DNA of 62,510 bases from Heliocybe sulcata (GCA_004369045.1 ML213513.1:394667-457176), one strand, 5' to 3'. Shown: positions 12,494 through 24,962, counted from the stretch's first letter. Made by a program: numbers and translations. The notes: generated from the letters alone by a model not told the origin.

Positions 12494-14386
12494 ATGGCTT
12501 TAACACACTCAGACACCACTTCTCCGGCGCCATTCAGTCCTTTCTCGTCTAATTCTGTGGGGAGCGAAATAACGTCCGACGGTGAGCAGCATCGGGTTTC
12601 ATGGTATCACTGCTGACGCTTAGTTTGGAACAGATGCTGCAGATCTTGGAGCATTCCGCACTGTATTCCACGCATTAACTTATCTACATCAACCATCTAT
12701 ACCCAATACGACAGTCAACATCACTCCGTCATCGTCTCTCTTCGTTACACCGTCGGAGTACGACTCTGATGCCCCCGTCTCGGACATATGGCCCCCGAAA
12801 TCCTTCTCCCTGACTTCCTCCAATACGTCTTCCGGCTCTCCCGAGCAAACCAGCACACGACGCTCCAGCCCGGTGCCTGCTGCTCTCGGAGAGGAAGCCG
12901 CTACCTTGACAGTAGGGGCAGGGGATGCATTGCAGGACGAGGACATTTCTTTAGATCAGCCTTCACTTGGCTACCTGGATGATGCTCTTAATTTCATCGC
13001 AGAGGAGCGAGCTCGGTTGACTGCCCAACTGGAAGCTCGGCTGCAGAAACCGATCGTTCTGGACTCTTCGAAAGAGAACGATGCTCGACGGAAACGCAGA
13101 CGTAAGAAGCCCAAGTCGCTTGTGCGGATCTTGCACAGGGAGGGAGGGTACAAGGAGGAGGCGCATTCCGATGACACGGAGCGGGTGCGTCCAGGTCCTG
13201 ACGAGGAGGACGATGACTCTTCGGATTCGCTGGGCCTGTCTTTCTCTTCTTTCCCTTCCACTCCTCCGAAGGCGTCTGGCAGCCGCAAGAGCGGGCGGAG
13301 GCTCTCGCCTCTTAGGGTGACCCGCAGTCGGTCTACACCCACGCTACGCCTGGCTGCATCCATACCCCTGGATCCCCACGTGCTTCAACTGCGCTCTCTC
13401 GCTCACAAGCTGCGGCTTCTGTTTCCGGAGGACGGTTCCACACTCTCTTCAATCTTGTCAGCTGATTACCCGGATGCCAATGACTTTGTCGACCCAAGGG
13501 GACCCTCTCCACAATCATCTGATCCGTTAATTCATGTATTCGTTGACCAGTACGTTGTTTCTCTTCGTCTGCGATTCTCGCTGATGTCCCGGTCTGCAAT
13601 AGTTCGAATATCCTGATAGGCTTTCTTAATTATCTAAGACGTAATCTACATCACTCAGCGCGCAAGGGCAAGCACATGTCCCATTCGGCCCTTGCACTCA
13701 TACTAGAACGCGGGCGTCCCATAAGTCGTCGCGTACTCGTGACTTCGTCGCCGCTGTATCAACCAATGGACTCGGCGGACCAGCTGGGTTATGAAGTCCG
13801 CATCTACGCTCGCGTGCCGGACACTGGTGACGGAGCAGACAGACGCCACAGCGGGGACTTCTCAAGGGGAAGAGGGGGAAAGAAGACTGCACCCGTGCCG
13901 ATTAAAGGCCCTGGGCGCAGGAACTCGAACAGCGGCCAGACATCTACGGAATCGGACAGCACTGGCGCCCTTGGCTCGAGTCCACACAACGGCTCGATGG
14001 CTCGAGGTCATGGCCGGCAGCCCTCCGGCAATATAACGAACGTGACCTCAATGGTGACTCCGGGTGGCCGCGTCCGGTATCGCGAGCAAGGCGTGGATGA
14101 GTTGCTGCAGTTGAAGCTGTTGCAAGCTATCGCTGACGTCGACGTTCCTCCGCCGAACGCGACTATTGTTTTGGCGACCGGGGACGGCAATGTTGGCCAG
14201 TTCAATGAAGAAGGTTTTTTGGGGTGTGTACGAATAGCATTGAAGAAGGGGTGGCGGGTGGAGCTGTACGCTTGGGAGGGCGGGCTGAGTCGCGCGTGGA
14301 AGAGAGAGTTTGGGAGCGGGCCTTATAGCCAGAACTTCAGGATCATTGGCATGGAGAAGTTTGGCGCCGATTTGATCGAGATTTAG
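12494..14386 (+). CDS. NYN-domain (PIN-like) putative RNase
   Basis: The model has three exons: 12494-12581, 12634-13549 and 13603-14386. The first 300 or so residues are disordered, rich in serine and charged runs (KRRRKKPK near 13100, then acidic DEEDDDSSDS). The second intron splits a conserved start of the NYN fold: joined, it reads IHVFVDHSNILIGFLNYLRR, with the metal-binding aspartate in VFVD. The C-terminus carries the other hallmarks, IVLATGDGNVGQFNEEGF and WRVELYAWEGGLSRAWKREF. NYN domains are PIN-like folds thought to cleave RNA with bound metal, and the acidic residues needed are present. A glycine- and serine-rich insert sits between the two halves. The specific RNA target is unknown. 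The start ATG is the first that keeps the frame through the GTGAGC donor at 12582. Confidence 0.82.
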
Positions 14387-15844
14387 AGGTGTGTTGTATG
14401 AGATCTTCGTGTAATTTGTAGACTTTGACCTCCCTTCTCTCGAGATATCGCATTTGTCACTCTTGTATTTTTATGTGCATTATGCATATGTAGTAATGAC
14501 CCCGTTTCATTCTCAGTGCCGCCTTGCCTTCTTGTGCAGAACCCTCGAAGAAGACGAGAGATGGTATCACTCCGGGGTTTGCATCCTATGCTCGCTGACT
14601 CCATAAGCTCCTCCAGACTCGGTGATCCGGAACTACTCACGCGAATACCATTACAACCGAGCGAAACGCTGGTTAACATGGCATGACTCTGCCTTGGCGC
14701 TCATCATCTGGCAACACTCCGCAGTCCCAAGCGCCAGAGAACTTCTCGTTCTTCGATTACGGAGGTTTCCTGATCCTTGAAAGCCGTAACGCGCATAAGT
14801 GCCATGATGCCACGGTTTGAGCGGTGGGCTGCGAACTTACATATACCGAAAGGCCTCGTGTGATCTTGGCTAGATGGCGGCATTGCTATGCAGTTCCTGC
14901 GGCGCAACAATCACGGGGTGTCAAGCTTCAAGGTTGCTGCAGCCATGAGAGAGCGAAAAAAGTACGCCCCTTCACTACAATGCCTTGCAGACCCTGACAA
15001 GTGTGGGTAACAGTCAAACTCGAATGATGAGCAAGCGAAATAACGTTGGGGACAATCAATCACAGGACGAGCCGGTCCCTAAGGCACGAGGCTATCAGTA
15101 TCATGCTCGCCTCTTCGGTTCTTGAGTACGAAAGGTATGCCAGCAAGACATCAGACACAGATCGGACGCATAACCTTGACAGTGCGGCACAAGTGCCTTC
15201 GGAATCGAGTTGGGACGGTCCATCCACTAGCCTGTTGCTCACCGTGGATGTCATAGCATTGCTGATGCCAGACCACGACAGTGGTTGCAATTTGATTGCC
15301 CAGCTGTCGTACTACTATGGGCGCTATTTACGGAGCGCGCTGGCCAAAAATATCTCAGTTATCCCCGAAGGTCGCTGCTCGATTGTACCGGAAGATACTT
15401 GCACTCGACGTGCAAGCGCTCCTTCGTCTTAAGAAGATCGCACAATTCTCCATGCCGGAGCAGTATCCCTGATGCGTTACCCATCAGTCCGTGGTTGGCA
15501 CGCGACAACATGGGCGCTTGCAAGTGGGAACTCGTATCCTCAGGTCTATCACGCAGTTGGACAGCAAGACACTACTAATGTGATCGCGGCCATCACTCTT
15601 CCGGCATGGGCGCCTCTTTCAAGACTTGGTCGCAGTCCCTGTAACATGGAAAGCGCTTGATCTGCTTGGTTGCCCCGAATGGCATGGCTATGCTGAGCTT
15701 CATGCTCTTGCCCTGTATAAATGCGCTAACGTCGTAAGCAAAAGCCAACGTTACATCTCAGCGCACCTCTTCCGGGAAACGCACTATAACTTCGCACTCA
15801 AGGACCTCTACTCGCGGAAACCTGTACGACTCTCAGAACAAAGA
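14387..15844. other. Intergenic stretch, nothing recognised
   Basis: Open frames up to 128 codons (15046-15432) show no similarity I recognise and no intron pattern. The right end is the promoter side of the calpain gene. Confidence 0.35.
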
Positions 15845-18800
15845 TGTCAGTTACAGCCAGTGTGCTTGGTCTCTGGTCTCGTACCTCAAAAACCGAAAAA
15901 CTTGGACTTGGCGGGCTATCCTTGAGTTATGGCCAGTCACCACATCATGCGGTGAGCCCAATAAATATGAACGATGATCCCATTTAATCAACTCACGTTT
16001 TCGAAGGGTCTCCTCGTAACGGAGGAATTGGACAAAGCAATTGAGAGATGTCGCGCTAAGGTCCAAGCTATAGCAGCTGACTGTCGGTACGTGCGGAGTT
16101 AGCTTGCTTTCAGACAAGGATATTAAAGTCGCGAGTAGTCGTCGGAACCGACGATTCAAGTACGTTGCCGCTTTGTCAACCACTTCCTTTAACATCCTTT
16201 TGTTTCATACAGAGATATCGAGTTCGACCTCGAAGGGGATAGGTACCGCTGTCTGCACAACCTAGGCGTTTCGGATTCTCTCAATCCGAACGACGTCCTC
16301 CGGGTTCCCCAAATTTTTAAGGATCATGCCTTCTACATTGACGGTGCTAGTGCGACTGATATAGCCCAAGGAGCACTCGGAGATTGCTGGTTCGTCAGTG
16401 CTTTGTCGACGGTCAGCACCAAACCAGGCCTAATAGAGAAGATATGTGTGGCAGTAAGTTTCACTTGATTCGCGAGCGCCTGGAAGCCTCGAAGTCTGAC
16501 AAACTCTCCAGAGAGACGAGCAGGTGGGTATATACGGCTTCCTTTTCTATCGGGATAGCGGTTGGACGGAAGTAATAATCGACGAGTAAGATAGTTCTAT
16601 CAGCGACTGGACGCTCTCTGACTCGTTCCAGTTTCCTCTGCACCTCGGTTCCCAAGTTCGAGGAGCTCAACGATAACGTGCGGCTCGCAGTTATACTTCT
16701 AAGGCAGGTGGCTAACACTAACTTCTTTCAGGAAAAGAACCTTTACAAGTACGATAAAGATGTGTACAACAGTATGGCCAGGAAGGGCTCGAAGACGCTA
16801 TACTTTGCACGTTCAGGAACGGAGAATGAAACTTGGGTGTATGTACTGATAAGTCAGCGCAAGATTTCATCCTGACCCATGCCACGTAGACCGCTGATTG
16901 AGAAGGCGTATGCCAAGCTGCATGGCGACTACGCATCTCTGGAAGGCGGCTTCGCGTGCGAGGCCATCGAGGACATGACCGGGTGAGCCACAAAGTGTTT
17001 TATACGTGCGTGCTCATCTGACAACGCTATCATCTCCTAGAGGCGTCGCGAATGAAATAAACATACCGGACATCCTCGACCCAGACCGGTACTGGACCGA
17101 AGAGCTCTTGAAAGTAAACCAAGACAGACTATTTTCTTGCTCGATTGATACACCATCCATCTCGTACGTTCAAGGTACGAATATTTACCTGTCCCAATAC
17201 CACATACATAACATCACTTTATTTGTGTAGGACTTTTCACCAGTGAGTTCAGACGCCATGATAATACGACATCGCTCATCTGATACTGAAGGCCACGAGT
17301 ATTCCATTTTGGCCGCATTGGAAGTCAGAGGTGAGTAGAATTGCGTTATGCTGTGATCGCGAACGTTTATAGTTACTTCTCGCTTGTACAGGGAAGCGTT
17401 TTCTGAAGATCCGAAACCCGTGGGGAAATAGTGAATGGAATGGTCGCTGGAGTGACGGATCAAAAGAGTGGACTAGCGAATGGTTGCAGGTTCTTCCGGA
17501 GCTACAACATACTTTCGGTGATGACGGACAATTTCTCATGGAATGTGAGAGTCAGACGCTTCACCTCGTGCTACGACTAACGTAGGCATCGTATCTGAAG
17601 ACGAGGACTTCCTTATGACGTGGTCAAGTGTGGCTCGAACTCGGCTGTTCGATAGCTCGTGGACCATGAGTTCGCAATGGTTGAACGTAAATCTGCGACC
17701 GTTCCCATGTGAGTAACGCAGTCAGAGCTTGTATAGGCCATTGTTGATATCGTTGGTTCCCATAGCTGCCTGGGGCTTCGGTGATGTCTCATGTGAGCAC
17801 CATTCGAGATCAGCGAGACACGATGCCTGATCCTTTTGTCATAGTCACCATTTCTGTCGATGGCGCCACCCCGGCCATCATTGTACTTTCGAAACTGGAC
17901 GAACGGCATTTCCGCCAAATCTCAGCGCCATGTATGCACTCCATCGACTTCATAATCTTCAAGCGGGGCGACCAGCAGCCTATAAGCCATTCGTCGCACG
18001 ACCAGCTATGGCGAAGGTCTGTCAATACGGAGGTGGAATTGGAGCCTGGAGAATACGTTGTTCATGTAAGTGATATCTGTGCTATGCTGTTGATAGCTCC
18101 TCCTTATCTTGGACTTAGGTGCGTATTGACCGGGATCCGAGTACGGAACCGGACCGTACCAGCTGGGACAAGCGGAAGTTGGCTAGGACTGAGACCGAGA
18201 AGCTGTTGAGTCAGAGTATAGCAAGCAGTAAGCGCTCTTGTCAGTGCATAATAGATTGCGGGGAACTAACTACGTGCCGGTCGGTAGATTTCAACACGAA
18301 GTACGTGCCAACTGCAAGAAACATAGCTTTGTGCTGATAGTTGCCTACAGAGACCTTGCTGATAAGCTACCTCTTGGCATTGATACACTTGCAGGGCGGG
18401 ACGTCACTGAACTCGAACTGGTGCACGGTCCTTCGGAAACTAAGGTGACAGTCGAGGTGGAGCAGAAGCCGACTGAACCAGAGTCCGGCAAGCAGCAAGA
18501 ACCGGACAAGGAGGTGGTAACCAAGGGGGCTCTTGAAACAGTGGAGGTGAAAGGAGAGAGCGGAGGCGACAAAGCTAGTACCAGCGTTTCTCTGGAAGTC
18601 AAAGAGTCGCCTGAGGTTGCCAAGGTTGGTGGCGTCGAGCCCGCTGCAGCTGAAGTGCCAGCACCCGACAGTACGCCTGCCCAGGCCGTTCACACAGGTT
18701 ACACGTGCGATGCTTGTAAAGTAAGGAGTTATTCAGACGAGAGGAACGAGAACCTGACGCGCATCACAGACCTCGCCCATCGTCGGACCCAGATTCCACT

Positions 18801-19183
18801 GCCTTGAGTAAGTTGGCGATCTTATTTCACATAATGATCTAATCGCTAGTTTATAGCTCCGAATGCGCTGACTTCGACCTCTGCGAGAAATGTATGAACT
18901 CTGGTATCCACCCGAAGGAACACCGTATGCTCCGCATCAATACTCCAGAAGAGGGAGAGAAGCTGAATATCTCTGTACGTACTGATATGCGAATTGGTCG
19001 GGCGCGCGATGACAACTGATTTCCCTGGCTTCGCGTCTGGTTTAGAGCTCCGAAGGCGATGTCAACACCGTGACGATTGGTTTGCGGGTTTACACAAAGC
19101 GCAATGCACTCGCCGTGATCAAGGGTCAACTCAGACACGGCGCTATCCTGCAATGGTCGAAGAAGCAGAAGGAATCGGCATAA
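15845..19183 (+). CDS. Calpain-family cysteine protease with C-terminal ZZ zinc finger
   Basis: Spliced over many short introns, the protein is about 775 residues. The N-terminus ([19 protein letters not shown]) is followed by [18 protein letters not shown] and then the CysPc domain. The nucleophile is in [12 protein letters not shown] (genomic 16375-16410, about residue 127), the histidine in GHEYSIL (near 17291) and the asparagine in [11 protein letters not shown] (near 17410), so the catalytic triad is complete. Calpain C2-like beta-sandwich segments follow ([30 protein letters not shown]). After a Lys/Glu-rich linker comes a ZZ-type finger: GYTCDACK joined to [12 protein letters not shown], then [21 protein letters not shown], which supplies paired Cys and the final His ligands. 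Fungal calpain-like proteases act in the cytosol. The best-known, PalB/Rim13, works in pH signalling, but the ZZ finger and layout here differ, so I do not call it that. The donor is GTGAGC after the first 36 codons. Confidence 0.88.
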
Positions 19184-19836
19184 CTCGATTTTCTCTTCTC
19201 TGTACGGCGTTCTCCACGTAATATGGCTGTGATTGTCGATGCGAGGTGTAGAACGAGAGCAACTGCGAGTCGTTGCGTGCTCGCATCCTGATATTCCGAA
19301 GCTGGTATATTATAGCTCACAGTATTATGAACGCTGCAAAGTGGCTTTCACTTACAAGGGATATTAGAATGAGTACAAAAACCTGAGGTTGAGTAGGGAG
19401 ACCTAGTCCTTGAAATCGAGGAAGACAGTGTAGCGATGATAGCCCTGTTGGGCAAGCCTTGTTCCAAAATTAGGCTACCATCAGCGTCCTCGTGATGGTG
19501 TTTTTGAACATGAAACCATCAAACATGCGATGTCCTTTGATACCAGCTTGACTTCTTGATCTTCCGCTGCATTGACCGGGTGGCTATGTCAAACTTGTCG
19601 CCGGTATTGAATATCGATGGCGCCGCCTCAGCTGTATCTCTGGAAAAGAATAGTAGAGCAAGGTCATAGGACGTTATTCGCCTCCCTCTCTCTCAGGAAA
19701 ACAACATTCGCCCGGGTTTTCATCTGCATCACACGCGTAATATGACGGTATAGGCAGAGAATGTCAAGCTTTAAGAGAGCTTGCGAAAGCACTAGATTCC
19801 CGCAACAAGAGCACCACCAGCGTTCACTTCTCTACC
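19184..19836. other. Intergenic stretch, promoter side of the GH5 gene
   Basis: No gene recognised. It contains the 3' flank of the calpain gene and the upstream region of the GH5 gene. Confidence 0.4.
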
Positions 19837-21405
19837 ATGAAATTAACTCATCTCTGGACAGTCGCGCTGGGCCTTGTGCCTGCATTCTTGCCTACTTCAC
19901 TGGCTGCAAACAGCTGGACCGGAGCTAATAGTATGTCGGACATCCAGACTCTCACCGTCTCGTAACTGATCGTCTCTGCAATAGATTACTATGTGTACAC
20001 TCTGCCTACCAGCGAGCAAGAGTCACTCTTCCAAGCCATGAGTGATGCCGGTATGAAGGTATATTTATGTTATATTACACCTCAAAGGTCTTTCTGCTGA
20101 GCCGCTCGTTTAGGTTCTGCGTACCTGGGTTACCGGAATCCCCAGCGGTCAGAAGGCATCGGATAATACGGCGGTTGGCGATCTCGAACATAATGGCCTC
20201 GGTAATTACGACGACAAGGTCCTGGATTTGATCGACCAAACAATGGTGATTGCCCATAACTACGGTCAGTAATACATCTTGATTCTTCTCGTAGTAATCA
20301 GTCTGCTAATTTATTTGACGGACAGGTGTCAAGCTTCTGATCGGCATGTACGACGGTGAGTAGCTTTGCTAGTAGCTGAAACGACTAAACTGAGACTTAT
20401 ATGAATAGTTAATACACTCGAGTCGCAAGACGTCTACTACCAAGCCGCCGGCAGCTCCGAAGCGTTCTACACCAGCCAGAGTACGTAGCTGAACTGAACC
20501 GAGCCACCAAACCTGCTGATGTGTTCATTAATCTCAGCTACTATCGACGCCTTCAATAACCGCATCACGCACATCCTCAATGGCCACATGCATCAAACTC
20601 TAGGTCAACCCTGGTCTGAGCTCGGTGACTACATCTTCGGCCTCGAGGCTCAGAACGAGCCTATGATCTTTGATCAGAGTCTGTATACTCCCTCTCGAGA
20701 TGTGCACCTCTCAACTGATATTTTCTCATCAGGTTTCTACACCTCGCACCTGGAGTGGATCTGCAACACCGCGAAACAAATCCGCGGCAACGTCGGCAAC
20801 CCGAACATGCTGATCTTCACAGGAGGCGGATCCGGCTCAGCCAGCGTCCAGTCGACGTTCTTCAGCTCCAGCTGTGCCATCGACGTGGTAGCAATCCACG
20901 ACTACAACGAGTAAGCGGCCAGAATGGTCCGATACAAATATGGTTTTTCTAACAGTACGTTGCTCTATTCAGTGACTGGGACAGCTTCATGTCCAGCGCC
21001 GTCTCTCAGGCTCAGGCCGCTGGCAAGAAGCTCATCGCGGAAGAATGGGGCTCTCTCTACAGCTCCTCCGACAGCTCCCGCGTCGCCAACTTGGAGAGCA
21101 ATATTCAGAAGATCAACAGCTACGGTGTGCCGTGGATGTACTGGGAGCTCATCACCAACGCGGACCCCCACTATGTACGATATCTAATTCTCACGCAGCG
21201 TCTATGATTTCTGACATGTTTGCAAATGTTCACAGGGCCAGGACTACGAGGTAAGGCGGCTTGCTATATCTATCGCGAGACTGACATTGATCGTGCCCCC
21301 TAGATCCAAGTTAATGGAGCCGACTGGAGCACCCTCGAGTCGTACTCCAAGTCCACGGCTAGCGTTACCGCTGCCTTTGATTTCTCTGCTTCTCTGGCCA
21401 CGTAA
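19837..21405 (+). CDS. Secreted glycoside hydrolase family 5 (mannanase-like)
   Basis: An extracellular beta-glycan hydrolase. A signal peptide covers about residues 1-23 (MKLTHLWTVALGLVPAFL, ending before ANSWTGANNYYVY). About nine short introns interrupt the gene. The retaining-enzyme acid/base is the Glu of GLEAQNEPMIFD (near 20650), and the nucleophile is the Glu of LIAEEWGSLYSS (near 21040). Other family blocks are LRTWVTGIPSG, VKLLIGMYDV and PWMYWELITNADPHYG. The overall arrangement resembles fungal endo-beta-1,4-mannanase-type GH5 enzymes, but I cannot fix the subfamily or substrate from sequence alone. A role in plant cell-wall breakdown is the natural inference. No carbohydrate-binding module is present. 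The frame is intact and ends DFSASLAT. Confidence 0.87.
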
Positions 21406-21832
21406 CTCCGCGCATTCAATGGTACGACCAGTACGTCGAGTTCCTAGTAATGTTCGTACTACAGAGTCCTGCTGTACCCGACGCCAATTATTTCTGCATC
21501 ACTCAACGTTATCTGGATGCTTGGTGAATCTACCCATGGCTGACGGTCCCAACCAGTATAACAGATTATAGCATGAATGGCTAGCAGACCATCTGGCCTT
21601 CGTGAGGACACGGTTACAAGAAGAAACGAGAGTATCTTCTATTAGAGCTGCTCTACATATACAAACATGAGTGGAGATAAAGTAGTAAAGCAGATCAGCA
21701 ATATGAACGAATGGACGTGCAACGAGCGAGATATGCACTATTGGTAGTTGCGATCTAATGGGTTCCTCATGATACTATTCCATCCTCGAAGCTGAGCATA
21801 GCTTCCTCATCCCAATCCCCTTCATAACTAGT
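21406..21832. other. Convergent 3' region between GH5 and PriA-like genes
   Basis: No gene recognised. It holds the facing 3' ends of the two flanking genes. Confidence 0.4.
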
Positions 21833-23880
21833 TTAGGCAACGTGGACACCAAGAGCACCTCCCTCACGAAGCCTGGCGATCTTGCCAACATCGGCAGCGA
21901 GTCTCTCAGATCCAGCAGCATCGACATCACGGCCGACATGGGCGCCGAGGACACCTCCCTCACGAAGCCTGGCAATCTTGCCAACATCGGCAGCGAGCCT
22001 CTCAGATCCAGCAGCGTCAACATCACGGCCGACATGAGCGCCGAGGACACCGCCCTCACCGAGGTTCAGAACACCGGGGATGACAGCGCCGAGCCCTTCC
22101 TTGCCCGCAACATCAACATCACGGCCGACGTGGGCACCGAGGATACCGCTCTCGCCCAGGTTCAGAACGCCAGGAACGACGGCGCCGAGACCTTCCTTGC
22201 CCGCAACATCGACATCGCGTGCAACGTGAGCGCCGAGAGATGCACCTTCCCCGACCTTGACAACTGAGGGAATAGCGGCAGCAAGTCCCTCGGCAGCTGC
22301 AGCATCGATATCACGCCCTACATGAGCGCCCAGAACGCCACTCTCACCGAGGTTCAGAACTCCGGGAACCACAGCGCCGAGGCCTTCAGCACCGGCGGCA
22401 TCGATATCGCGGCCGACATGAGCGCCCAGAACACCGCTTTCACCGAGGTTCAAAATGCCTGGGACAACAGCGCCCAATCCTTCAGCAGCAGCGGCGTCAA
22501 CATCCCGAGCGACGTGAGCTTTGGCAGAACCCTTTTCGCTGAGCTTCAAGACTCCGGGAATAGAAGCCTTGACTTTCTCCTTCGCAGCCCCGTCGATGTC
22601 ACGACCGACATGGGCACCCAAAACTCCGCTTTCACCGAGGTTCAGGATTCCGGGGACGACGGCACCGAGACCTTCCTTCGCTGCGGCGTCGACATCTCGT
22701 CCGACATGAGCGCCCAGAACTCCGCTTTCACCGAGGTTCAGGACACCAGGAACTACAGCACCAAGGCCCTCGGAACCCAAGACATCGACATCACGACGGC
22801 CGATCTTTGCACCGAGCACTCCACCTTCAGCGACGCCCAGAATACCAGGGACAACGGCGCCCAAACCTTCAGCACCAGCGACATCAATGTCGCGCTTGGC
22901 GGAGACGGCGACGCAAGAGTCACCGGTGGGAGAGACCTTGAAGCCATCGGCACAGGATTGTACGGCGCATTTGCCGACCATGCAAGAGACCTTGTCGATG
23001 TTGGGAATAGCGGAGCAGTCAACGCCCTGGGGAGCAGTGGCGTTGAACGACGAAGGCACCATACAGCCACCGCCTGTATCCCCAAATATGATCAGCGAGA
23101 TGACGACCCATCAGGGCTACCACGTACATGACTCCAAGTCGGATTGCACGTCGACACATTCCCATCCCTTTCCACTGCTCCCACCGAGGATACCGCAGAC
23201 TTGTTTACTGCCCTCGCACTTCGGGGCGCTACGCTTCTTGGTGGGGACCTGTGAACCACAACCGTTCGGGAAGTGGCCGCACTTGCCGTTGCACTCAGTG
23301 TTGGGTGCAGCGCACGTGCAAGAGTTGGGGGAGGAGTGACCGGCTGGGGTGAACTCAGAGTATCCGTCCTGGCACTGGAACCTGCAGACATCGGAGGTGC
23401 TGCAGAGTCCCTTGGCGTGCACGGGATAAGAGCATTGTTTACGAGAAGATTGCTTGTTGATCTGTATAGCAAAGGGTCAGAGACACTCCGGAGGGTGAGG
23501 TAAGACAGTGCAGGTACGTACCGTGTCCTCCAAGATATTGTGAACGCGCGTCTCATTTAACAGAAGCGCAGCGGTCTGCGCCACAGGGTTCGTTTTCACA
23601 AAGTCTGGCAGTAGCGAGAGGCAAAGACAGAGGTCCAAGTGGCCCGCAATCAAAGGCTTGCCTGACAGTATCTTCAGTCCAGCTTCCTATGGAGCCGTCA
23701 AGAAGACATACCATTCTGGAGGATATCCAAGAGCTCGAGGTCAAGATCGAGGGCAGCACAGACGTCGATGAGACCGCGCTTCGCATGCGCTTGTCTCGAC
23801 GACAAAGCTCGGGACGCATGGCTAGAGCCAGCGAGGGCCGACGTGGCCAACAGAGCAGGGACGGCTAAAGAGAGGCGCAT
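21833..23880 (-). CDS. PriA-like secreted cysteine-rich protein with 11 tandem 32-residue repeats
   Basis: Four exons: 23712-23880, 23522-23661, 23128-23461 and 21833-23073. A signal peptide (MRLSLAVPALLATSALAG) is followed by a dibasic site (AHAKRGLIDVC). The middle matches the PriA family first seen in Lentinula: CRFQCQDGYSEFTPAG, then the Cys-rich block CAAPNTECNGKCGHFPNGCG, then SCGGCMVPSSFN spliced over the last intron, and CADGFKVSPTGDSC. After SAKR come eleven units of about 32 residues, consensus RDVDAAGKEGLGAVVPGVLN then LGESGVLGAHVG. PriA proteins are made in fruiting bodies and their function is not known. The KR and RR bonds at the first two units would suit Kex2 cleavage; later units have single Arg. 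A TATA box lies 104 bases upstream. An ATG six codons earlier (23898) is possible but gives a worse signal peptide. Confidence 0.85.
21836..22894 (-). repeat. Tandem repeat of 11 units of 96 bp (one unit 99 bp), coding
   Basis: The last 353 codons of the PriA-like gene are 11 head-to-tail units, the first of 33 and the others of 32 residues, each starting RD[IV]D. Units 4, 7, 10 and 11 are diverged; 10 and 11 are nearly identical to each other, showing recent local duplication. Confidence 0.95.
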
Positions 23881-23983
23881 CGTTAATCCCAACGACACAA
23901 GGGTTAAAGAATGACAGGGAGAGGTGAGTGAGGAGGAAGAGAGGAGACAAAAAATTATGCCCTCGCGTCGAATGCACGCACCG

Positions 23984-23992
23984 AATTTATAG
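23984..23992 (-). promoter_or_regulatory. TATA box of the PriA-like gene
   Basis: The minus strand reads CTATAAATT about 104 bases before the ATG at 23880. Confidence 0.5.
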
Positions 23993-24822
23993 GGCGTCGA
24001 ACGTCACTTGCATGTAGCTACCTTTACCATTATCCAATATCTGGTACGCGTTGTGAGGTGGCTGTCGGCAGATGAGCACCCTGTTAGAATTCATTTAAGC
24101 TCCAATATCAGAAATACCCACCAATCACGAGCCCTGCTGCGCTTCCTTTGCCCGCCGGCTACGTGAAGAAGCAAGGGTAGACCTTGGAAACCCGGACGCG
24201 CTTCGACAGCAACTCGTAGCCGTACACGCATTTGCGAGGGATGTCTACGTGTCTATTTTACTTCAGGTCAGCAACGAAAACATCCTGAAACGCACAGGAC
24301 CATCGGGTCAGCAGAGGTAGGCACTGAACTGCCAGCAGAGCTGCAGTGACGAATCTGATGCCAGTGCGAAACGCGCCGCTCCCGGCAGCTGCAGCAAAGT
24401 GAAACGGCCAAGCACACGGATCCCGATTTGTTGTAACGAAAGCGCAAGAAGCGTACCGCAGCAAGGGTGACTTTTCGGTCGGGGAGATCTGGGAAGCCGA
24501 CAAATTTTGACGTATCTTTTGGCTTGCCGTACCGACGGGTGATGCTCTCGCCTGACAATTGACAAGTTCATGGTTGCGAAGAGAAACGCGCTGTTAGTAT
24601 TAGTCGATGGAATGCGGCGGTATACCGCAAAGTATCTGAAGGCCTCGACCCTGGCTGTGGCCCTGATTGCCGCAAACCTCCTGAATATCTAAAGGGCGAG
24701 GCCCAAGGCTGGGTTCCACTTGATCTCAAAACTCTCGGTCATCCAGATTCAATGACATGCCACATGTTGGTCAACACACCTTTGCATTATTCCGCCCACG
24801 GATGTTCCAGTATCAGAAGCGT

Positions 24823-24863
24823 GTTCCAGTTTGCCAGCGAAACCGTGACCAGCAAACTGGAAC
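24823..24863. repeat. Perfect 12-bp inverted repeat (hairpin)
   Basis: GTTCCAGTTTGC at 24823-24834 pairs perfectly with GCAAACTGGAAC at 24852-24863 across a 17-base loop. It lies just past the 3' end of the proteasome gene, on the far side of its stop codon. Confidence 0.8.
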
Positions 24864-24962
24864 CAGGTTCGAGCCAGGATTCACCCGAAATGCTCAGGTA
24901 TCGGACATGAAAGCCGGTGCGAAATGGATGCGTTAGTGCTATGGAAATACATACATGAGGAA

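Larger units (their letters stand above)
23881..24962. other. Intergenic stretch, PriA-like promoter and proteasome gene 3' flank
   Basis: No gene recognised. Minus-strand frames at 24258-24571 show no similarity I know. A perfect 12-bp inverted repeat lies at 24823-24863. Confidence 0.35.

Noticed and set aside
15046-15432. 128-codon plus-strand frame upstream of the calpain gene
   Set aside because: No recognisable family, no intron sites that extend it, and no promoter signal.
21842-23131. Long plus-strand frames opposite the repeat gene
   Set aside because: They are antisense shadows of the PriA-like repeat array; the minus strand carries the signal peptide, family motifs and introns.
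24848-24885. GGTTCGAGCC resembling a tRNA T-arm
   Set aside because: The flanking bases do not pair as a T-stem, no anticodon or acceptor stem fits, and the stretch is part of the hairpin at 24823-24863.
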